In this document: piece after piece, positions 23,331 to 32,118 of the stretch
How the letters are laid out: each line of letters opens with the position of its first letter
Position numbering within the stretch: position 1 is the stretch's first letter
DNA from: Paenibacillus montanisoli
GTDB taxonomy: Bacteria; Bacillota; Bacilli; Paenibacillales; Paenibacillaceae
Direction: 5' to 3'
Assembly: GCF_003268025.1 (NCBI RefSeq)
Contig: NZ_QLUW01000001.1
Coordinates: 1-64,000, forward strand
DNA: 64,000 bases
Notes under the pieces: generated by a model
What the model saw: the letters and a program-made list of their open reading frames with translations, nothing else
The model's database searches: none
Told to the model about the DNA's origin: nothing
Position numbers and translations under genes: made by a program

Positions 23331-24146
23331 ATGAGCCATTACGTTCCCCGATCCCGAACCGAAAGCGACAGCTTTCCAAGCCTGAGACGTCAAAAGCGAA
23401 CCCCGAATTGGGGCATCATCATCGCTGCCCTCATTCTGCTGGCGGCAGGGTGCTGGACCGTCTACGCCGGTAAAACGAAGTCTTCGAATACCGCTGCGGG
23501 CGAGCGTCTTCTGCATGATTTCGAAGCTGTCTATGCGTGGAGCGGCAGCGAATATATCGGTGGCGCGGAGGGGGCGCATTGGTCGTTCCGCTGGGACGGC
23601 CGGGCGGACCGGAAAGAAGCGGAGCAGCTGGCTGCATCGCTCGGATTTACGCTATCGTCCGGACTGGATGAGGACGAGCCCGTCGATATTATGGCGGCCA
23701 ACGACGCGGAGCGGATGAAGCTATGGATTCATTCGCGGTCTGATGCGTTCGACCCGGCCGGCGCCAAGCCGTACGAGCTTATCCTGCTGCTCGACCTGGG
23801 AGCGGGCTCGGCCCGCAGCGAAATGGAGGAAGCGCTCGGCCGGATCGGGCGGGCGGCGGAAGATCTCGACATTCGGGCCGGGTTTACCGTTCGGGGAGCA
23901 CCCATTCGGGAAGGAGGCGCGGCGCGGCTTGCGGAAGCCGCCTCAGCGCAGGAGGTGGAAGCGTACGACGACGGGCATACGCAAAGCCTTACGTATTTCT
24001 CGAAGCTGCTGCAAAGCAGCGTGCAAAGCGGTGACGCTAAAGTCAATTTGCAGCTGGCCGAATCTGCCGGCGCAGGCGGGGAAAGCAGCGAACTGATTAT
24101 CGGGGTACCTCTCATTACAGGCGATTATACCTTGCAAAATAACTAG
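23331..24146 (+). CDS. ywmB: Probable YwmB-family membrane-anchored protein
   Basis: 271 residues. Basic N-terminus, one membrane anchor (about 27-47) and an extracytoplasmic mixed alpha/beta domain. The length, topology and the sequence style (LLHDFEAVYAWSGSEYIGG; RLIIGVPLITGDY-like end) fit the Firmicutes YwmB family, of unknown role near the cell envelope. ATG 23331 has GAGGAG 9 bases upstream. Stands alone between divergent and downstream genes. Identification is tentative. Confidence 0.5.
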   Translation: MSHYVPRSRTESDSFPSLRRQKRTPNWGIIIAALILLAAGCWTVYAGKTKSSNTAAGERLLHDFEAVYAWSGSEYIGGAEGAHWSFRWDGRADRKEAEQLAASLGFTLSSGLDEDEPVDIMAANDAERMKLWIHSRSDAFDPAGAKPYELILLLDLGAGSARSEMEEALGRIGRAAEDLDIRAGFTVRGAPIREGGAARLAEAASAQEVEAYDDGHTQSLTYFSKLLQSSVQSGDAKVNLQLAESAGAGGESSELIIGVPLITGDYTLQNN

Positions 24147-24181
24147 AAATTTAGCGAATGATACATTTTTTTTATGCTTGA

Positions 24182-24210
24182 TTGAATAGCATCTATCGCC
24201 TCGATATGCT
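24182..24210 (+). promoter_or_regulatory. Candidate promoter of zwf
   Basis: TTGAAT (24182-24187), 17-base spacer, TATGCT (24205-24210), 70 bases before the GTG start of zwf. Confidence 0.4.
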
Positions 24211-24279
24211 AAACTACATAACAAGATCTATACCAATCGTTGCATAAAAATACATAAGAGAGAATGAGGGAATACCGAA

Positions 24280-25827
24280 GTGAGCAAACACGATTTAGTG
24301 GCCGCAGAGGGTGCGGTTTATTATTTGTTTGGCGCCACAGGCGACCTGGCGCGCAGGAAGCTGTTTCCTGCGCTATTCAGCTTATATAAGGAAGGCAAAC
24401 TGGCCGATAATTTCGCTGTTGTCGGTCTTGCCCGCAGACCGCGGACGAACGAGCAATTCCGGGCTGACGTGTACGAGTCGATCAGCGAATTCTCGCGCTA
24501 TAAGTCTGACGATGCCGAGCTCTGGGAGCGGTTTGCCGAGCACTTTGTCTATATGTCCCTCGACATTAACAACGTTGACGGGTTCCGCGAGCTCGCCCGT
24601 CTCTCGGAGGGGCTGGACAAGAAATTCAACATTCCGGGCAACCGTCTGTTCTATCTGGCGCTGGCTCCGAACCTGTTCGGACCGGTGTCTTTCAACCTGC
24701 GCGACGGCGGACTGCTGGAATCCGAAGGCTGGAACCGCCTTGTCATCGAGAAGCCGTTCGGCTACGACCTGGAATCGGCGCGCCAGCTGAACGCGCAGCT
24801 CAGCCAAGTGTTCAAGGAAGAGGAAATCTTCCGCATTGACCATTATCTGGGTAAGGAAATGGTGCAAAATATCGAGGTTCTCCGGTTCTCGAACGCATTT
24901 TTTGAACCGCTGTGGAACAATAAACATATCGCCAACGTGCAAATTACGCTCTCCGAAACGGTCGGCGTAGAGGAGCGCGGCGGTTACTACGATAAATCCG
25001 GCGCTCTGCGCGACATGGTGCAGAACCACATGATGCAGATGCTCGCCATGATCGCGATGGAGCCGCCAAGCCGGCTGCATCCGGAGGATATCCGCGACGA
25101 GAAGGTAAAAGCGCTCCGTTCGCTCCGTCCGTTCGCGACGGCGGCAGAAGTCAATCAGCACGTCATCCGCGGCCAGTATGAAGAAGGTTCACTTAACGGC
25201 AAGCCGCTGGCCGGCTACCGCCAGGAGGAATCCGTCAATCCGGAATCGACGACGGAAACTTATTTTGCAGCGCGCGTGTTCTTGGATAACTTCCGCTGGG
25301 CGGGCGTACCGTTCTATATCCGTACGGGCAAACGCCTTCCGGTGAAGACGACGGAGGTCGTGATCGAGTTCAAGAACGTGCCGGACAACATTCTGTTCGC
25401 GCGTCGTCATGACCTTTCGCCGAACCTGCTTGTCATCCGCGTTAACCCGATGGAAGGCATTTATATCAAAATCAATGCGAAGAAGCCAGGCGTCGACAAC
25501 GTCGTCCAGCCGGTTTCGATGGAATTCTGCCAAAGCTGCCAGGTCGGCATCAACACGCCGGAAGCGTACGAGCGGCTGATCTACGACGCGGCGCGCGGCG
25601 AATCGACCTACTTCACCCGCTGGGATGAGGTGGCGCAGGCATGGTCCTTCGTCGACCGCATCGCGAACGCGTGGCGCGCGGACAACTCGGATCTGCAATT
25701 CTACCCTGCCGGATCGTGGGGACCTAAACGCACGGATGAGCTGCTGGCGCAGGACGGCTTCCACTGGTGGCCGGTCAATGGCCAGGCGGAAGACAACGTC
25801 ATCTGGATTTCAGGCGGTCCGAAGTGA
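24280..25827 (+). CDS. zwf: Glucose-6-phosphate 1-dehydrogenase
   Basis: 515 residues. Oxidises glucose 6-phosphate to 6-phosphogluconolactone with NADP in the oxidative pentose phosphate route. N-terminal Rossmann motif GATGDLARRKLFPAL (residues 14-28), active-site RIDHYLGKEMVQN (about 186), VIEKPFGYD, and the C-terminal QFYPAGSWGP. GTG start after GAGGGAAT. 28 bases before a cyclase-family gene, so likely one operon with it and prfC. Confidence 0.97.
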   Translation: MSKHDLVAAEGAVYYLFGATGDLARRKLFPALFSLYKEGKLADNFAVVGLARRPRTNEQFRADVYESISEFSRYKSDDAELWERFAEHFVYMSLDINNVDGFRELARLSEGLDKKFNIPGNRLFYLALAPNLFGPVSFNLRDGGLLESEGWNRLVIEKPFGYDLESARQLNAQLSQVFKEEEIFRIDHYLGKEMVQNIEVLRFSNAFFEPLWNNKHIANVQITLSETVGVEERGGYYDKSGALRDMVQNHMMQMLAMIAMEPPSRLHPEDIRDEKVKALRSLRPFATAAEVNQHVIRGQYEEGSLNGKPLAGYRQEESVNPESTTETYFAARVFLDNFRWAGVPFYIRTGKRLPVKTTEVVIEFKNVPDNILFARRHDLSPNLLVIRVNPMEGIYIKINAKKPGVDNVVQPVSMEFCQSCQVGINTPEAYERLIYDAARGESTYFTRWDEVAQAWSFVDRIANAWRADNSDLQFYPAGSWGPKRTDELLAQDGFHWWPVNGQAEDNVIWISGGPK

Positions 25828-25854
25828 GTTCACTCACGCTATAGGAGGCTTTGA

Positions 25855-26484
25855 ATGTTTAAAATTTACGATATTTCGATGACGATCGAGCCATCGATGC
25901 AAGTGTATAAGAATAAAGAATCGAAGATTCCGAAGTTTACGAACACGTCGAACCATGACAACGGCCAAGCGGTTTATGAAACCCGCCTGGACATGGACGT
26001 GCACTGCGGCACGCACGTGGATGCGCCGCTGCATATGCTGAAGGATGGCGAGACGATCGAAACGATCGGTCTGGAGCAGCTCATAGGCCACGCGCGCGTC
26101 GTTGATTTGACGCACTGCGAGGAGTTCATTACGCGCGCCGATCTGGAGCCGCTGAACCTGCAGCGCAATGAGTGGGTGCTGTTCAAGACCCGCAACTCGT
26201 TTACGGAACAATTCGATTTCAACTTTGTCTACCTTCGGGAAGACGGCGCACGTTATCTGGTCGAGCTCGGGATCCGCGGTTTGGGTACCGATGCGCTGGG
26301 CATCGAACGCGCGCAGCCGGAGTATCCGACGCACCGTTCCTTGTTCCGCAACAACATCATCATCGTTGAGGGACTGCGGCTGAAGGATGTAGCTCCCGGC
26401 ACTTATTTTATGGCCATTGCGCCGCTTAAGCTTACCGGTCTGGACGCGGCTCCGGCCCGCGCTTTCTTGATCGGCGGCATGTAA
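25855..26484 (+). CDS. Cyclase family (kynurenine formamidase-like) metal-dependent hydrolase
   Basis: 209 residues of the Cyclase family (PF04199). The metal-binding signature H-C-G-T-H-V-D-A-P appears near residues 45-53, with the second site in GLGTDALGIE. Members hydrolyse N-formylkynurenine, isatin or other amides; the substrate is not evident here. GGAGG lies 7 bases before ATG. It sits between zwf and prfC with gaps of 27 and 18 bases. Confidence 0.85.
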   Translation: MFKIYDISMTIEPSMQVYKNKESKIPKFTNTSNHDNGQAVYETRLDMDVHCGTHVDAPLHMLKDGETIETIGLEQLIGHARVVDLTHCEEFITRADLEPLNLQRNEWVLFKTRNSFTEQFDFNFVYLREDGARYLVELGIRGLGTDALGIERAQPEYPTHRSLFRNNIIIVEGLRLKDVAPGTYFMAIAPLKLTGLDAAPARAFLIGGM

Positions 26485-26502
26485 AGGACGAAGGGAACTA
26501 TC

Positions 26503-28089
26503 ATGAGTAAAACAATTACAGACGAAATAAAGCAAGAAGTCGAGAAGCGGCGCACGTTCGCCATTATTTCTCACCCGGATGCGGGGAAAACGACGCTCAC
26601 GGAGAAGCTGCTCCTGTTCGGAGGCGCCATTCGCGAAGCGGGAACGGTCAAAGCGCGCAAGGCGAGCCGCCATGCGACGAGCGACTGGATGGAGATCGAG
26701 AAGCAGCGCGGCATCTCCGTTACGTCTTCCGTCATGCAGTTCGACTATAGCGGTCACCGCGTCAACATTCTCGATACGCCGGGTCACCAAGACTTTTCGG
26801 AAGATACGTACCGTACGCTGACCGCGGCCGACAGCGCCGTCATGCTTATCGACGTCGCCAAAGGCGTCGAGGCTCAGACGATCAAGCTGTTCCAGGTATG
26901 CAGCAAGCGGGGCATTCCGATCTTCACCTTCATTAATAAGCTCGACCGCGAAGGTCAAAACCCGTTCGAGCTGATGGAAGAGCTCGAGCGCGTGCTCGGC
27001 ATCCGGGCCGTTCCGATGAACTGGCCGATCGGCATGGGCCGAGAACTGTGCGGCGTGTACGACCGGATGAAGAATCAGGTCGAGCTGTTCCAGGGCAACG
27101 ATCATTCGAAGATCGAGGTCGTGAAGGTCGATGATTACAACGATCCGCATATCCGCGAAATGGCGGGCGATTTCCTGACGGACCAGCTCATTGCGGACTT
27201 GGAGCTGCTTGACGTAGCCGGCGATCCGTTCGATTACGAGAAGGTTCGCGCAGGCGAATTGACGCCCCTGTTCTTCGGAAGCGCGGTCAACAATTTCGGC
27301 GTGCAGACGTTCCTTGAGAACTTCCTGCAGCTTGCGCCGGCGCCGACGCCGCGCATGAGCACGAGTGGGCCTGTCGATCCGATGAGCGAGAAGTTCTCCG
27401 GTTACGTGTTCAAGATCCAAGCGAACATGAACCCGGCTCACCGCGACCGGATCGCGTTCCTGCGCATTTGCTCCGGCCGCTTCGAGCGGGGCATGAGCGT
27501 GCGCCACGTGCGTAACGGCAAGGACATCAAGCTGTCGCAGCCGCAGCAGTTTCTGGCACAAGACCGCGACATCGTCGAAAATGCGTATCCGGGCGATATT
27601 ATCGGTTTGTTCGATCCAGGCATTTTCCGGATCGGCGATTCCTTGGCGCAAGGCGGCGAAATCGTGTTCGACGAGCTGCCGACGTTCTCGCCGGAGCTGT
27701 TCGCTAAAGTCACGGTGAAGAACGCGCTTAAGCATAAACAGTACCAGAAGGGCATTGACCAACTGACGGAAGAAGGCACGATTCAGGTGTTCCACTCCAC
27801 CGGCAACTTCGACGAAACGATTCTGGGCGTAGTCGGCCAGCTGCAATTCGAGGTATTCGAGCATCGGATGCGCTCCGAGTACGGCGTCGACATTATGCTG
27901 CACCGGATGCCGTTCCAGTTTGCCCGCTGGATCGTCGACGACAAGATCGATCCGTCCAAGTACCGGATCAATTCGACGCTGGTGAAGGATAAGAAGGACA
28001 ATTATGTCGCGCTGTTCGAGAATGAATACGCGATGAGAACCGCAATGGAGAAGAATCCAACCTCCAAGTTTCTGGAGATGGCTCCATAA
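26503..28089 (+). CDS. prfC: Peptide chain release factor 3
   Basis: 528 residues. Translational GTPase that removes RF1/RF2 from the ribosome. G1 ISHPDAGKTTLTEKLL (about 20-35), switch-II DTPGHQDFSEDTYR, G4 NKLDREGQNP, and RF3-specific C-terminal domain (FQFARWIVDD). ATG 26503 with AAGGG upstream. Last gene of the presumed zwf operon, followed by a strong terminator. Confidence 0.97.
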   Translation: MSKTITDEIKQEVEKRRTFAIISHPDAGKTTLTEKLLLFGGAIREAGTVKARKASRHATSDWMEIEKQRGISVTSSVMQFDYSGHRVNILDTPGHQDFSEDTYRTLTAADSAVMLIDVAKGVEAQTIKLFQVCSKRGIPIFTFINKLDREGQNPFELMEELERVLGIRAVPMNWPIGMGRELCGVYDRMKNQVELFQGNDHSKIEVVKVDDYNDPHIREMAGDFLTDQLIADLELLDVAGDPFDYEKVRAGELTPLFFGSAVNNFGVQTFLENFLQLAPAPTPRMSTSGPVDPMSEKFSGYVFKIQANMNPAHRDRIAFLRICSGRFERGMSVRHVRNGKDIKLSQPQQFLAQDRDIVENAYPGDIIGLFDPGIFRIGDSLAQGGEIVFDELPTFSPELFAKVTVKNALKHKQYQKGIDQLTEEGTIQVFHSTGNFDETILGVVGQLQFEVFEHRMRSEYGVDIMLHRMPFQFARWIVDDKIDPSKYRINSTLVKDKKDNYVALFENEYAMRTAMEKNPTSKFLEMAP

Positions 28090-28096
28090 TAGAAGA

Positions 28097-28145
28097 AGCC
28101 CTCAAGCCTGCGATTGTAATCGCGGACTCGAGGGCTTTTTTTTTC
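28097..28145 (+). terminator. Terminator after prfC
   Basis: AGCCCTCAAG / CTCGAGGGCT outer stem with an inner GCGATT/AATCGC pair, followed by nine T residues. Confidence 0.92.
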
Positions 28146-28147
28146 GT

Positions 28148-28582
28148 TTAATCCAGATCTCCGGGAATCGGTCTTCCGGCAAGCAGTTCCATACGGCGAT
28201 GGTGCTCGATGGCCGCGAGGATCTCCTGCTTCACGCTTTCGTTGTAAGATCGAAGCATGCCTGGGAGCAGGAACAGATCGACGATGACCCAGATGAACAG
28301 GGCAACGCCCGATAGAATGCATGGGATAAGCGCGAGGAAAGAGTACGCGAACTCCTCGGCGATGGCCGAGGTAAACACGAATACGAAGTAGAAAAGCACT
28401 GCGGCTATGAAAAGCAGCAACTGTGCAACGCCCGAGCGAATCCGCTTGAGGTAAAAGCGGTGCAGTCCGAGATGACCGCCGAGCAGCATCAGATAGGCAA
28501 CCGCCGCCGATTTCTCGGCGCTTCTCAGCTCGGAATTCAGAATGAGAAGCTCGTTTAGGGTGAGGTCTTTTTTGGTCAGCAT
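28148..28582 (-). CDS. TM2 domain-containing membrane protein (copy 1)
   Basis: 144 residues. TM2 domain: GGHLGLHRFYLKRIRSG hairpin motif between two spans, plus an additional span (about 60-80) and a fourth at 90-112. The C-terminus is cytoplasmic and charged (EILAAIEHHRRMELLAG). TM2 proteins are small bacterial membrane proteins of unknown role. A paralogue lies 22 bases upstream. Confidence 0.8.
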   Translation of the reverse strand: MLTKKDLTLNELLILNSELRSAEKSAAVAYLMLLGGHLGLHRFYLKRIRSGVAQLLLFIAAVLFYFVFVFTSAIAEEFAYSFLALIPCILSGVALFIWVIVDLFLLPGMLRSYNESVKQEILAAIEHHRRMELLAGRPIPGDLD

Positions 28583-28604
28583 ATGCTTCGTCTGCTCCTT
28601 CGAC

Positions 28605-28949
28605 TTAGCGATTCATAGCGTTGTCGAAGTGCTTCTGGGCGACCAACTCATCCAAAATCCGGCCTTCGACGCGCTGATTCTCTTCCTTCACCATGCCGTG
28701 CAGCAGGAAGGCATCGATCAATACCCAGACCGCCGTCACGATGCAGCCGATAATCGTAATCGTGAGAATAAGCTGCGTAACGGCCGTGCCGGTCTTCTTC
28801 ATATAGAAGCGGTGCGCGCCGAAGCTGCCCAGGAAGAACCATAGAATATAAGCGACAAGCATGTTTTTGCCTTGGTTTCTCACTTCTTGATCGAGAATAA
28901 GCAGCTCGCGAGCGTCCAGCTGGCTCTTCTGAGCGATATTATAGTTCAT
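28605..28949 (-). CDS. TM2 domain-containing membrane protein (copy 2)
   Basis: 114 residues with LGSFGAHRFYMKKTGTA and two spans (about 30-50 and 58-82), the normal TM2 layout. Shares the N-terminal (ARELLILDQEVRNQGKN) and C-terminal (VEGRILDELVAQKHF) helix pattern with copy 1. GGGG precedes its ATG. Both are transcribed together away from the LacI gene. Confidence 0.82.
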   Translation of the reverse strand: MNYNIAQKSQLDARELLILDQEVRNQGKNMLVAYILWFFLGSFGAHRFYMKKTGTAVTQLILTITIIGCIVTAVWVLIDAFLLHGMVKEENQRVEGRILDELVAQKHFDNAMNR

Positions 28950-29069
28950 GTTTCTAATTCCCCTTCGTCATAAAATGTTCAAAAAATAGGACGCTATTAG
29001 TATAAAGTAGCGTGCTAGTTCGGGCAAGGATTAAATAGAAAAGTTTCCAGCCATTGTCCATAAAAACAA

Positions 29070-29113
29070 TTGACAGGTAAGCGGTTGCATGAGAGAATGT
29101 ACGCGTGTACATT
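29070..29113 (+). promoter_or_regulatory. Promoter and operator of the LacI-type regulator gene
   Basis: TTGACA (29070-29075), 17 bases, GAGAAT (29093-29098). Overlapping the predicted start point is AATGTAC-GCGT-GTACATT (29096-29113), a 7-base-arm palindrome. This arrangement is expected for negative autoregulation by the LacI-family product. A related site lies upstream of the oxidoreductase gene at 30233. Confidence 0.7.
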
Positions 29114-30182
29114 TTGGAGATTACTTAGAGGGGAGGAAGGCCTTATCCGTAGAAAAGTCGCTGAGTTGGCAGGCGTTTCGGAAGCTACGGTCTCGCGCGT
29201 GCTGAGCGGTGCAGGAACGGTGAAGGATGATACGGCCAAACGGGTCATGGACGCGGCGAAGCAGCTCGGCTACGTGCCGAATGCGCTTGCCCAGCGGTTT
29301 GCGCTGCGCAAGAGCGGAAATCTCGGCGTGATTTTGCCGCTGCTGCCGAAAGTGAATCTCTTTTCCACATTTTACTTCTCGGAAGTGTTAAGCGGAATCG
29401 GGGTTACGGCCAAGCAGCGCGGTTACGATCTGCTCCTGCTGTTCCGGGAAGCCGACGAGGCGCGGGATTATGCCAGTCTGTTCCGGACCCAGAAGATCGA
29501 CGGCTGCATTATTCTGGGCTCCAAGGATACTCCGGGCGAGCGGGCTGCGCTAGCGGAGCTTAAGGAAAGGGAGCATCCCTTCTGCCTCGTGAATCAGCGC
29601 TTTGAAGGCGAAGCCTACAACACGGTGGATGCCGATCAGAAGATGGGCAGCCGCCATGCGGTCAGGCATCTTCTGCGGTATGGCTACCGGAAGATTTGCT
29701 TCTTGAACGGTCCGCCGGAATATTCCAACAGCCTTGACCGGCTGAATGGGTTCCAGCAAGCATTGGCCGAAGCGCAAGTGCCGTTTCGGGAAGAGCATGT
29801 GCTGATCGGGAACTACAGCCGCAAGAGCGGTTACCGGCAGACGGAAACGGTTGCGGCGCTCATCCGATCCGGCGAAGTCGACGCGGTCATCGCGGCGAAC
29901 GACCGGATGGCGATCGGTCTCATGCAAGGGCTGAAGGAGCTTGGCATCCGCGCCGGCGAAGATTTCGCGCTCGTGGGCTGCGACGATTCCGATGTCTCGA
30001 GCATGATGGAGCCGCAGCTGACCAGCATTCGCGTCCCGTTCTACGAGGTAGGCTGCGAGGCGGCCTCTCGCCTGCTGGACCTGATGACGGAAACGGAGCC
30101 TTCCCCTCCTTTTGAAGTAAAGCTGCCTGTCAAGCTGATTGAGCGCGCTTCCTCCAAAACAACGAGATCGACTGCGAAGTAA
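29097..30182 (+). CDS. LacI-family transcriptional regulator
   Basis: 361 residues from ATG 29097. N-terminal LacI helix-turn-helix (KVAELAGVSEATVSRVLSGA) and a periplasmic-binding-protein-like effector domain (GVILPLLPKVN; DGCIILGSKD; LVNQRFEG; VDAVIAANDRMAIGLMQGL; VGCDDSDVSSMM). Start is uncertain: ATG 29097 lies inside the operator and upstream of the predicted transcription start, while the strong ribosome site GGGGAGGAAGG (29130-29140) is followed 8 bases later by ATC (29145), not a canonical start. Head of the Gfo/Idh/MocA-ThuA gene set, which it probably represses until a sugar derivative binds. Confidence 0.88.
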   Translation: MYACTFWRLLRGEEGLIRRKVAELAGVSEATVSRVLSGAGTVKDDTAKRVMDAAKQLGYVPNALAQRFALRKSGNLGVILPLLPKVNLFSTFYFSEVLSGIGVTAKQRGYDLLLLFREADEARDYASLFRTQKIDGCIILGSKDTPGERAALAELKEREHPFCLVNQRFEGEAYNTVDADQKMGSRHAVRHLLRYGYRKICFLNGPPEYSNSLDRLNGFQQALAEAQVPFREEHVLIGNYSRKSGYRQTETVAALIRSGEVDAVIAANDRMAIGLMQGLKELGIRAGEDFALVGCDDSDVSSMMEPQLTSIRVPFYEVGCEAASRLLDLMTETEPSPPFEVKLPVKLIERASSKTTRSTAK

Positions 30183-30186
30183 CGTT

Positions 30187-30200
30187 TGTACGTTTGTTCA
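30187..30200 (+). promoter_or_regulatory. Putative second LacI operator
   Basis: TGTACGTTTGTTCA matches 11 of 14 positions of TGTACGCGTGTACA at the LacI promoter. Located 33 bases before the first oxidoreductase gene. Confidence 0.45.
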
Positions 30201-30232
30201 TACTACAAAATTATGAGAGGCGGAACGAAACG

Positions 30233-31399
30233 ATGAGCAAAATCCGTGTTGGCATGATCGGCTATAAATTTATGGGCAAAGCCCATAGCAACGCTTACCG
30301 CGCGTTGCCGATGTTCTTCCCGAAGGTGATTCGTCCGGAAATGGCGGTCATTTGCGGCCGTGACGCGGTGGGTCTGGAACAGGCCCGAGCACAGTTCGGC
30401 TGGGAAGGCGCAGAGACGGATTGGCGCAATCTCGTGAAGCGCGACGATATCGACCTTGTCGATATCAATGCGCCGAGCGACGCGCATAAGGAAATTGCGA
30501 TTGCTGCCGCAGAAGCGGGCAAGCATATTTTCTGCGAGAAGCCGCTGGCTCTTAACCTTGCGGATTCGATTGAAATGCTGAACGCGGCTGAGAAGGCCGG
30601 CGTAAAACACATGGTAGGCTTCAACTACCGTTTCGCGCCAGCCGTTCAGCTCGCGAAGAAGCTGATCTCGGAAGGCCGCATCGGCAAAATTTATCATTTC
30701 CGCGGCTTCTTCCTGCAGGATTGGATCGTTGACCCTGAATTCCCGCTCGTATGGCGTCTACAGAAGGATATCGCCGGCTCCGGTGCTCACGGCGATCTTG
30801 GCGCGCATGTCATCGATATGGCGCGCTTCCTTGTCGGGGAGTTCCAAGAGGTCATTGGCATGAGCGAAACGTTTATTAAGGAGCGTCCGCTGCTAACGGC
30901 GACGACCGGCGGCCTTAGTGCCAAAGGCGACAAAGATGCGCCGAAGGGACAGGTTACCGTCGACGATGCAACGCTGTTCCTTGCTAAGTTCGCGAACGGC
31001 GCGCTGGGCAGCATTGAAGCGACGCGTTTCGCGCCGGGCCATCGCTGCACGAATTCGTTCGAGATCAACGGCAGCAAAGGCAGCATCAAGTTTGATTTTG
31101 AACGCGTGAACGAGCTTGAAGTGTACTTCGCGGACGATGCTGCGGACGTACAAGGCTTCCGCCGCGTCATCGCGACCGATGCGGCGCACGCTTACAGCGA
31201 TGCTTGGTGGCCTGCAGGTCACACGATCGGTTACGAGCATACGTTGACACATGAGGTCCATGAGTTCATGTTAGCGCTGGCTGAAGACCGTCAGCCGGTT
31301 CCGAACTTTTTGGACGGCGTAGAATGCCAAGCGGTGCTGGAAGCCGTTGATAAGTCGATTGAGGAACGCCGCTGGGTTGCGATTTCGGAATTGAGATAA
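30233..31399 (+). CDS. Gfo/Idh/MocA family oxidoreductase (A)
   Basis: 388 residues. NAD(P)-binding N-terminal fold (KIRVGMIGYKFMGKAHSNAY) with the E-K-P-L-A motif (FCEKPLALN) and a C-terminal sugar-binding domain with HGDLGAHVIDMARFL. Members oxidise or reduce sugars, inositols and their derivatives. ATG 30233 after AGAGGCGG. First of four tandem genes (this, ThuA, two more oxidoreductases) with gaps of 34, 46 and 78 bases. Only distantly like oxidoreductases B and C. Confidence 0.92.
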   Translation: MSKIRVGMIGYKFMGKAHSNAYRALPMFFPKVIRPEMAVICGRDAVGLEQARAQFGWEGAETDWRNLVKRDDIDLVDINAPSDAHKEIAIAAAEAGKHIFCEKPLALNLADSIEMLNAAEKAGVKHMVGFNYRFAPAVQLAKKLISEGRIGKIYHFRGFFLQDWIVDPEFPLVWRLQKDIAGSGAHGDLGAHVIDMARFLVGEFQEVIGMSETFIKERPLLTATTGGLSAKGDKDAPKGQVTVDDATLFLAKFANGALGSIEATRFAPGHRCTNSFEINGSKGSIKFDFERVNELEVYFADDAADVQGFRRVIATDAAHAYSDAWWPAGHTIGYEHTLTHEVHEFMLALAEDRQPVPNFLDGVECQAVLEAVDKSIEERRWVAISELR

Positions 31400-31433
31400 C
31401 TACTACTTTTTGAAGCAGAGGATGGGACTAGGC

Positions 31434-32072
31434 ATGAGCAGAAAGGCATTGATCGTATGGGGCGGCTGGGATGGTCACCAGCCGAAGGAAGTGGCCGCCA
31501 TTTTCGAGGGCGTGCTAAAGGAAGAAGGCTTCGACGTCACGGTTTCGGACACGCTCGACGCGTATAAAGACGCAGAGCTGATGGCGCAGTTGGACCTGAT
31601 CGTTCCGGTTTGGACGATGGGAGAGATCTCTCAGGAGCAGCTTCGTCCGCTGCTTGAGACGGTTCGCGCGGGCTGCGGCATTGCCGGCTGCCACGGCGGC
31701 ATGGCGGATTCGTTCCGCAACGAAGTCGAGTATCAGTACATGGTCGGCGGACAGTGGGTGGCTCACCCGGGCAATGACGGCGTTCGTTATGATGTAAACA
31801 TGGTGCGCGAAGACAATCCGCTGACGAGCGGCATCGGCGATTTTGAAGTCTGCTCCGAGAAGTATTACATGCATGTCGATCCTGCGATCGAGGTTCATGC
31901 CACGACATCGTTTGACGATTGCAAGATGCCGGTTGTTTGGACGAAGAAGTGGGGCGAGGGCCGCGTGTATTACAACACGCTCGGCCATCAGGCAAACATT
32001 GTGGCAATGCCGCAAACGCTCGAATTGATGCGCCGCGGGTTCCTATGGGCCGCTCGCAGCCAGGAAGCGTAA
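31434..32072 (+). CDS. ThuA-like domain protein (class I glutamine-amidotransferase-like fold)
   Basis: 212 residues. KALIVWGGWDGHQPKEV start, VPVWTMGEIS, the GIAGCHGGMADSF loop and YYNTLGHQANI are characteristic of ThuA domains. In rhizobia ThuA acts with the Gfo/Idh/MocA enzyme ThuB in trehalose use through 3-keto sugars; the adjacent oxidoreductases suggest comparable chemistry. The catalytic residues are not established. ATG 31434 is favoured over the upstream ATG at 31422. Confidence 0.85.
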   Translation: MSRKALIVWGGWDGHQPKEVAAIFEGVLKEEGFDVTVSDTLDAYKDAELMAQLDLIVPVWTMGEISQEQLRPLLETVRAGCGIAGCHGGMADSFRNEVEYQYMVGGQWVAHPGNDGVRYDVNMVREDNPLTSGIGDFEVCSEKYYMHVDPAIEVHATTSFDDCKMPVVWTKKWGEGRVYYNTLGHQANIVAMPQTLELMRRGFLWAARSQEA

Positions 32073-32118
32073 GAGATAGCACTTATCCTTATTGAAATGT
32101 TGGGAGGAATGAAGCTTC

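Noticed and set aside
25834..27903. A 689-residue open frame on the minus strand opposite prfC and the cyclase gene
   Set aside because: Antisense to two conserved genes; composition and lack of a start signal mark it as spurious.
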